From NCBI GenBank assembly GCA_038256935.1, contig JBBSJV010000014.1, positions 1 through 20,103 on the forward strand: a DNA stretch of 20,103 nt, read 5' to 3'. Shown here one piece after another: positions 15,157-20,103 of the stretch (its first letter is position 1; the number at the start of each line of letters is the position of its first letter). Position numbers and translations under genes: made by a program. A model generated the notes under the pieces. That model was not told where the DNA came from, ran no database searches, and saw only the letters and a list, made by a program, of their open reading frames with translations. The stretch comes from JBBSJV01 sp038256935 (GTDB lineage Bacteria; Patescibacteriota; JACMRA01).

Positions 15157-15777
15157 ATGCAGTTAAACACTCCTTCTACTTCAGAAAAAACTACAAGCAA
15201 ACCTTGGTGGAAAAATAATCGATTTAAATGGATATTTGCAGTATCTTTATTTTGTATCATCTCAATAGTTGCAGGAATCATTATAACTTCCAGAAATAAC
15301 GAACCAGTGGAGGAAGTTAAAAATCAGCCTCAAAGTAGTAATACTAGTAGCTCAACCCCTGAATTAACAGATACTCAAAAACCTAAAATAATTGATGTCA
15401 CATTACTTAGTTTCGATAAGGATGAGCCGGATGAAGTCAGAGCTAGAAATAGAATAGAATTAATTACAAATGGCTTATCTGTATCTAAAATTAGTCAAAT
15501 AGAAGATACTAAAAGCACTCAAACTCAAAGCCAAACACCAGCTACGCCACCCTCTACTAGTGGATCAAGTCTGCAAAATACTAGTGAAATAGTAAAGATT
15601 GATCAAGTCAGAGCAGCTCAGCTTGTAAAACAAAATAAAGTTGATGATTTGGCAATATGGTATTCTAAGTCTGAAGAATACTACAAACCTTCACAAAACA
15701 CTACGATGACAAAGAGCGATCTTTATGATCCTAGTAAGCCACATATTAAAGAGACTTGGGCAAGTGCTAATAACTAA
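15157..15777 (+). CDS. N-terminal part of an interrupted secreted/membrane-anchored protein
   Basis: This frame gives 206 residues before TAA at 15775-15777. Residues 1-23 are polar and basic, 24-46 form a membrane helix (KWIFAVSLFCIISIVAGIII), and the rest is a Ser/Thr/Gln-rich linker followed by a charged segment (VRAAQLVKQNKVDDLAIWYSK). The same frame continues without another stop to 17415, so this is almost certainly the first part of one 751-residue protein. If only this part is made, the product is an anchor with a linker. I do not recognise the family. It begins 58 bases after the glycosyltransferase gene and may have its own promoter. Confidence 0.65.
   Translation: MQLNTPSTSEKTTSKPWWKNNRFKWIFAVSLFCIISIVAGIIITSRNNEPVEEVKNQPQSSNTSSSTPELTDTQKPKIIDVTLLSFDKDEPDEVRARNRIELITNGLSVSKISQIEDTKSTQTQSQTPATPPSTSGSSLQNTSEIVKIDQVRAAQLVKQNKVDDLAIWYSKSEEYYKPSQNTTMTKSDLYDPSKPHIKETWASANN
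15775..15777 (+). other. Single in-frame TAA inside an otherwise open frame
   Basis: The TAA is codon 207 of a frame that is open from 15157 to 17415. The codon after it begins AAA TAT, with no CAA-type readthrough context and no hairpin nearby. No in-frame ATG lies close downstream. A nonsense change, a minority allele or a base-call error explains it better than programmed readthrough. Confidence 0.75.
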
Positions 15778-17415
15778 AAATATGTAACTTCTCAAAATGA
15801 AAAGATATTTGATTTTAGATTATCCACACCTACTTACGATGTTGACTACAAAGGAGGAAAATATGCAATTCGCCAAGAATATACCAGCCCAGCATATTTT
15901 TATGGTGTTGGTTATGGAGTCGATGCACAGTATCAAAATAGAGAATTAGAATTTTACAAATCGATTGCAGAGAGTGATTATTGGAAAAAAGCAGATCCGA
16001 CCCAAAGAGATGGTAAAACTTATCAGGTCTATTCTGTAAGTTATTCAGAAACTGATTCATTTAGATATTTGCTTGATCCAGAAACTTTTAAAGTTGCTTA
16101 TGCAGAGTATCTCCAAGGTGATGAAGTGGTTTCCTATAGTAAGTATATATTAGAAGCTCAGCAGGAAATAAATACCTTAGATGAAGTTTTCAATACTAAA
16201 GAAGTTGGAAATAATGAAGTTAAACCTATAAAAGCTGATCGCTACTTTGGATACAATGTCAACGCAGTTTCTCAACTAGCAAAAACATTTAAGGAATCAA
16301 GTTCAAAATATAATATTCTAACTAGTAATCAAATGAATAAAGAATCAATGGAGCTGGATATAAGCAATTATGATAATAAAGAATACTCAAAATTAGTGTA
16401 CACCAAGGACTATGATCCGTCTTATGATCCAGAAACAAGTTGGTATTTTGAAGATATGTTACACGTTTATGCTTATAGTAGAGAATCTAACGACTACTAT
16501 TATATTCTAAAATCTGCACAAGAAGTTGATCGCTACCTCAAGGTCAATTATGGAGATTCTAATATTATCAAGGGAGAAGCCAATGTTTTAATTGATAACA
16601 CAAAAATTAATGCAACATCTCATACAGTCCAATATAAAGATGAAAATGGGATGGTATATTCGGAATACGTAAATATTTCTTTTACCTTTAATGGCAGTTA
16701 TTACTTATTTACAATTTATGATTATGAAATGGTACAGCAAAAAAATTATGATTTAAATCTAAATCTTTTGAGTTCTGAGGAGGTGGCTAATATTGGCCAA
16801 AGGATGGATAACAGAATCAATGCAACTGTAAGGATGGAGCCAAAACAAAGTATTACTGAGGTTTCTGAATCCACTCGATATGTTAGTAGTATCATACAAG
16901 ATAATACTCAAAAATGGTTTTTGAATAATGTTTACTCACCTTTGAAAAAACCATCCGAATCGACATGTGCTGATTATATTTCATATTTCTATAGCTTAAT
17001 AGAATGTATGGTCGAAAGATATGAAGGTACTGAGTATGGTTATGCCAATAACAGTAATGATCCAGACTCATCAAAGTCGCAATATATTAGATTGTTTATC
17101 CTGAACACATCTTCAAAAGAATTCAATCTTCAAAAGGAATGTGTGGCTCTTGGGGAAGAAATTTGTACATTAGTTAACTCAGAAGATAAACAAGGTATTA
17201 GCTTTAAGAATTCAAAAGAAATGGAGGACTATGCAAATGATATATTTTGGTTAAGCCAGGTAGATGGTAAAGTGGTTTTATTTAGCGCTGAAATAGATCC
17301 TAGCAGCCAAAAATTAAACAACGCCTTTGATCTAGTATCTAAGCTAAGTAAAGATTACGATGAAAATAAGGTAGATGAAGTCCTTAAGAATAATATCTTC
17401 ATGCCGATGTTTTAG
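15778..17415 (+). pseudogene. C-terminal part of the interrupted extracytoplasmic protein
   Basis: These 545 sense codons follow the internal stop in the same frame. The first good in-frame start would be a TTG at 16069, which lies in the middle of a continuous domain and has no Shine-Dalgarno sequence. The protein is rich in Tyr, Asp, Ser and Asn, with repeated aromatic clusters (YTSPAYFYGVGYG, ESNDYYYIL, NGSYYLFTIYDYE) typical of a large extracellular beta-rich domain. A few cysteines occur near the end (STCADYIS, IECMVE, KECVALGEEICTL). No known domain was recognised. The composition stays protein-like throughout, so the break is recent or not real. It precedes a strong promoter for another surface protein. 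Confidence 0.65.
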
Positions 17416-17471
17416 TCTCAATTTCAAGTATTTTAACTTTCTACATTACAGACAGGTAATTTTATCAGCAT

Positions 17472-17500
17472 TTGTGTAAATATAAAATGTTTGATATAAT
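17472..17500 (+). promoter_or_regulatory. Strong promoter of the cysteine-repeat surface protein
   Basis: TTGTGT (17472-17477), a 17-base spacer and a perfect TATAAT (17495-17500) are preceded by the extended -10 dinucleotide TG (TGATATAAT). Transcription should start near 17507, about 20 bases before ATG 17528. This is the best -10 match in the window and suggests high expression. Confidence 0.8.
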
Positions 17501-17527
17501 ATTCAGTAATAAACATAAATAAAAAGA

Positions 17528-19738
17528 ATGTCACAAAATTTTGATGGTAAAAGCTTAACAACTAAGCCAACACCTAAACAAAATCAACTATTAAAAAAAC
17601 TGAAATTAATAATAAATGCTCCTCAAACCTTGATCTCTGTAGTTGCTATTTTATTTTTAATATTATTTTCTTTTATAGCTTTCAATTTAGTCAATCAAGG
17701 CGGTGATACCGCTCAAGCCGGTATCAATTGCCCTGCTAACTATACTTGGAATGGCTCTGGTTGTCAGTCAACAGAAACTACAGCGAGAGTATGTCCTAGT
17801 GGTGGAACTTTACAAACTGATGGCAATTGTTTATCAACAGGCTACACTTGTCCAAACGGTGGAACTGCAAGTGGCACTACTTGTGTGGCAAGTACAACGA
17901 CTCCTATCCAAACACAAGATGGATGTTTTTTGGGAGGCACATATTTCCCAAGTTACCCTGGACATCCCAACATTAGGCCTTTATGTGCAGTTAATGTTGG
18001 ACAAAGTACCTCAAACCAGCCATTCTCATCAGTTGTTTCATACAATATTGTAGGTTCATGTGATCCCGGAGATTTAGGTCAAGGATTAACCTATAGACCT
18101 GCGTATGCTCCAAATGTTATTGGTGTAATTAAAATTGCTCAATTGAGTGAGCCAGCTTGTGGAATTGGTATGATAACTGAGACTGAGTTTTCAAGTGGAG
18201 CTATTAGATATGGCTATATTCTCCACTACGTCCCAGGTCTAAGATTTGCTAATACCTCATACGCAGCAACTGCTACTAACACAGTAACTGACACCTCCAC
18301 CTGCCCTGCAGGCCATGCCATAGCTTCTGCTACTACTTGTAGATCTACAACTACAGCAGCTGCCACAGGTTATACAATAGATAACGCTTTAGTTGGAACT
18401 GGAACTTGTACTCCTACTAGCGTTGCAATAGGTACTCCAGTAACTACTTGTACTTTCCCTCTAACAGGATCTCCTAACGGTCAATACAATATACCAGACT
18501 CAGGATTATTTGCTGGAGTCAGAAATACAGCAACTGATGCTGCTAGTTTCTTAGGAAATAGTAACGCTTGTACCGTAGCTGGAGCAGTCCTTACATGTAC
18601 AAACCTGCCTACAACTAATGGGACAGCAGGTAGTAAGACCATTGTTATTCACCAGCCAAATGTAGCTTGGTACCCTAGTAAAGGAACGGTTACTTTAGTT
18701 GCTACAAGACAGTTAACCCATAACGATATTGTTGGTGGAATCAATGGACAAACTTTTGCTGCAGCTACTAATCTACAATGTAGCGATGCTGTAGCCTACT
18801 CAACTACTACTTGTACTGGCACGCTACCAGCAGGAATCACACCTCCTGCTACTGGATTAAAACTAAATGTAGAAGGGCAAACTGGAATAACTTGTACGTT
18901 TACAGCTCAAAACTTCACTTGTGCTAATATGCCAGCAGGCTCTACTACAGGAACTAGAAAAATCCAAGCAGCAGTAGGCACTAATGCACCAGCTGATACT
19001 GGAAAAACAATTAATGTAACTCCTAAAACCATTACTGCTCCAGATCTACCCAATATTGGCACAGGCAATGTTACAGATCCTTTTGAAAATCTAACCTGTG
19101 GAACTAATAATAGTGTAGTAGCTGGAACTACAACTACATGTACAGGTACTTTAAAATCTGGTTATCAAATCCCAACTGATTTTCAATTAGGAGTTGGAAC
19201 TAACCCTAGTGGAAGTTGTACTCAAACAGGACAAACAGTAACTTGTACTAACGTTCCAGTAACTACAACATTAGACACTCAGCCACTAAAAGCAAAAACT
19301 GGTACGACTACAGCTGATACTGGAAAGACTATCACTGTCACCGCCCCAGTTGACACCAACACCTGCACCCAAACCCGTCCCTGTATCCTCTTCGAAAACG
19401 AAATAGTCTTTAACCCAACGAAGGCAAACCCTCCTAAGTTTGGACAACAGGATCTAAGATTATCAGTTGTTTCAACTGTAATTACCTCTCAAATAGAAAG
19501 CTGTACTATCTCTACTAGAGTTTATGGAAGTAGTAGTTATACTAATATTAAAGAAACTACAGCTTCTACAGGCTCTCTTTGTTCAGGACTTCTAACTAAG
19601 CAAGCTCAAGTAGATCCTAAGTGGGACTTTGAAGTAAAGATTAAAACTACTGATGGTAAATACTATCAAGCTAATCCTTCTTACTTCTTGAAGTATGGGG
19701 CTATTGGACTTGTTACTATTAGTGCGGTACCTGTGTAG
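17528..19738 (+). CDS. Thr/Cys-rich membrane-anchored surface protein with four-cysteine repeats
   Basis: The 736-residue protein has a polar N-terminus, one membrane helix (about 35-55), then an extracellular region very rich in Thr, Gly, Ala and Cys. Short Cys-pair motifs of the form CPxG...C occur at 68-79, 89-101, 108-119 and 259-271. Three larger repeats follow, each with four cysteines: C294/308/348/357, C418/429/456/465 and C524/538/564/573. The last pair is always nine residues apart, and repeats 2 and 3 share TTTCTGTL or TTTTCTGTL, and ADTGKTI. The C-terminal 130 residues differ and hold further cysteines (613, 619, 659, 685). The pattern suggests disulfide-stiffened stalk modules of an adhesin or surface fibre. 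No cell-wall sorting signal was seen. Function is inferred from composition only. Confidence 0.8.
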   Translation: MSQNFDGKSLTTKPTPKQNQLLKKLKLIINAPQTLISVVAILFLILFSFIAFNLVNQGGDTAQAGINCPANYTWNGSGCQSTETTARVCPSGGTLQTDGNCLSTGYTCPNGGTASGTTCVASTTTPIQTQDGCFLGGTYFPSYPGHPNIRPLCAVNVGQSTSNQPFSSVVSYNIVGSCDPGDLGQGLTYRPAYAPNVIGVIKIAQLSEPACGIGMITETEFSSGAIRYGYILHYVPGLRFANTSYAATATNTVTDTSTCPAGHAIASATTCRSTTTAAATGYTIDNALVGTGTCTPTSVAIGTPVTTCTFPLTGSPNGQYNIPDSGLFAGVRNTATDAASFLGNSNACTVAGAVLTCTNLPTTNGTAGSKTIVIHQPNVAWYPSKGTVTLVATRQLTHNDIVGGINGQTFAAATNLQCSDAVAYSTTTCTGTLPAGITPPATGLKLNVEGQTGITCTFTAQNFTCANMPAGSTTGTRKIQAAVGTNAPADTGKTINVTPKTITAPDLPNIGTGNVTDPFENLTCGTNNSVVAGTTTTCTGTLKSGYQIPTDFQLGVGTNPSGSCTQTGQTVTCTNVPVTTTLDTQPLKAKTGTTTADTGKTITVTAPVDTNTCTQTRPCILFENEIVFNPTKANPPKFGQQDLRLSVVSTVITSQIESCTISTRVYGSSSYTNIKETTASTGSLCSGLLTKQAQVDPKWDFEVKIKTTDGKYYQANPSYFLKYGAIGLVTISAVPV

Positions 19739-19758
19739 TTTGAATCCAAAACTCTATT

Positions 19759-19791
19759 TGTCATCTCGACAGAGCGAAGCGACGAGAGATC
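19759..19791. repeat. Short intergenic hairpin repeat (REP-like)
   Basis: The sequence starts TTGTCATCTCGACAGAGCG and ends GACGAGAGATC. ATCTCG and CGAGAGAT pair with a two-base bulge around a GAAGC loop region. Repeats beginning TGTCATCTCGA and ending GAGATC are common between genes in many bacteria. It lies between converging genes and may act as a weak terminator for both. Confidence 0.55.
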
Positions 19792-19813
19792 CTATAGTAG
19801 AGTAGAAAGTACA

Positions 19814-20010
19814 TCAAACAGGAGTTTCTTTTACCTTTTCATAACACATAAATTCCATCTTAAAACCATTTAAATCCTGCCAAAAAACTGTGTAATAACC
19901 TTGGCTGTATTCTGTGTAAAATGTAGGTGAATCTAAAATTTGCACTTCTAGTTCTTGTAATTTTTGATAAACATTATCAATACATTGACAGAAGGAAATT
20001 GAATTTCCTT
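19814..20010 (-). pseudogene. VOC (glyoxalase/bleomycin resistance) family protein, C-terminal half only
   Basis: About 65 codons match the second half of a VOC-fold protein: SISFCQCIDNVYQKLQELEV, then a strand and the typical end GYYTVFWQDLNGFKMEFMCYE, whose Glu in KMEF sits at the usual metal-ligand place. Such proteins include glyoxalases, dioxygenases and antibiotic-binding proteins; the subtype cannot be told. The expected N-terminal half (about 60 residues) is missing. The open frame continues to an ATG at 20071, but that part (AWLDSRVGTDGARLPQRQAQ) has a different base composition and does not resemble the family. The break lies at the palindrome 19992-20010, so this looks like a gene cut by a sequence junction, not a natural short protein. 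Confidence 0.65.
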
Positions 20011-20019
20011 GTGCCTGTC
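19987..20019. repeat. Perfect palindrome at a composition junction
   Basis: AAGGAAATT-G-AATTTCCTT (19992-20010) is a perfect 19-base palindrome, flanked by GACAG (19987-19991) and CTGTC (20015-20019), which extend the stem after a four-base gap. Left of it the DNA is AT-rich like the rest of the window; right of it (20011-20103) about 60 percent is G or C. Confidence 0.6.
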
Positions 20020-20103
20020 GCTGCGGTAGCCTTGCACCATCAGTGCCAACCCGGGAATCGAGCCACGCCATGCAAGCTGTTCACATCCACTACCTCAACG
20101 GCC

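Noticed and set aside
15850..15949. A perfect AAAGGAGG followed by ATG at 15863, opening a 28-codon frame just after the internal stop.
   Set aside because: It is out of frame with the long protein and ends quickly at TAG. The surrounding sequence clearly codes in the other frame, so the match is likely chance.
20011..20071. N-terminal 20 residues of the VOC frame as real protein.
   Set aside because: Its GC-rich composition differs from the rest of the window and it does not resemble the N-terminus of the family. It begins exactly at a palindromic junction.
20030..20075. A possible tRNA T-arm suggested by CTCGATTCCCGGG on the minus strand near the right edge.
   Set aside because: No acceptor, D-arm or anticodon stem can be drawn around it.
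1..20103. CRISPR arrays, rRNA genes, full tRNA genes, transposases or integrases.
   Set aside because: Reading both strands I found no regularly spaced repeats, no conserved rRNA or tRNA cores, and no DDE, tyrosine or serine recombinase motifs.

Overview
The window is AT-rich DNA (about one third GC by eye) with dense, short-spaced genes and almost no Shine-Dalgarno sequences. It encodes many single-pass membrane or secreted proteins of unknown family. TGA acts as an ordinary stop (for example at the end of uvrC), which argues against the code-25 lineages Gracilibacteria and Absconditabacteria. The mix of an S8 protease, a PEGA-type protein, an orphan gatC, a processive GT2 and a shortened UvrC suggests a Candidate Phyla Radiation (Patescibacteria) bacterium. 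That placement is an inference; no rRNA is present to confirm it.

Layout. Bases 1-1722 (+) hold the end of a sigma-70 family factor followed by a membrane protein that looks like its anti-sigma partner. Bases 1777-2994 (-) encode a membrane-anchored PQQ-type sugar dehydrogenase. Bases 3057-3806 (-) hold a Phd/PIN toxin-antitoxin pair with a clear promoter and a palindromic operator. Bases 3836-5083 are a rearranged area: a broken copy of the ruvC 3' end, an NYN-domain putative RNase gene, then the intact ruvC 3' end, so the NYN gene sits inside a direct duplication of about 0.2 kb. Intact ruvC is translationally coupled to a uvrC lacking the C-terminal nuclease half (4940-6411, -). A DUF3095 cyclase-like gene follows (6500-7642, +), then a palindromic MITE-like repeat and a small two-TM protein (-).

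From 8390 to the end the theme is the cell surface (+): a large membrane-anchored subtilisin with cadherin-like repeats, then a tight operon of a PEGA-like protein, gatC and a cellulose-synthase-like glycosyltransferase. Next comes a long secreted protein gene broken by one in-frame TAA, then a cysteine-patterned, threonine-rich surface protein with a near-consensus promoter. The last 0.3 kb carries a second hairpin repeat and the 3' half of a VOC (glyoxalase-fold) gene. That gene ends at a perfect palindrome and an abrupt change to GC-rich sequence, which looks like an assembly or amplification chimera.

Points most worth a second look: the ruvC-tail duplication around the NYN nuclease gene, the short uvrC coupled to ruvC, the single stop in an otherwise open 752-codon frame, the interleaved inverted repeats at 11461-11546, and the repeated four-cysteine modules of the surface protein.
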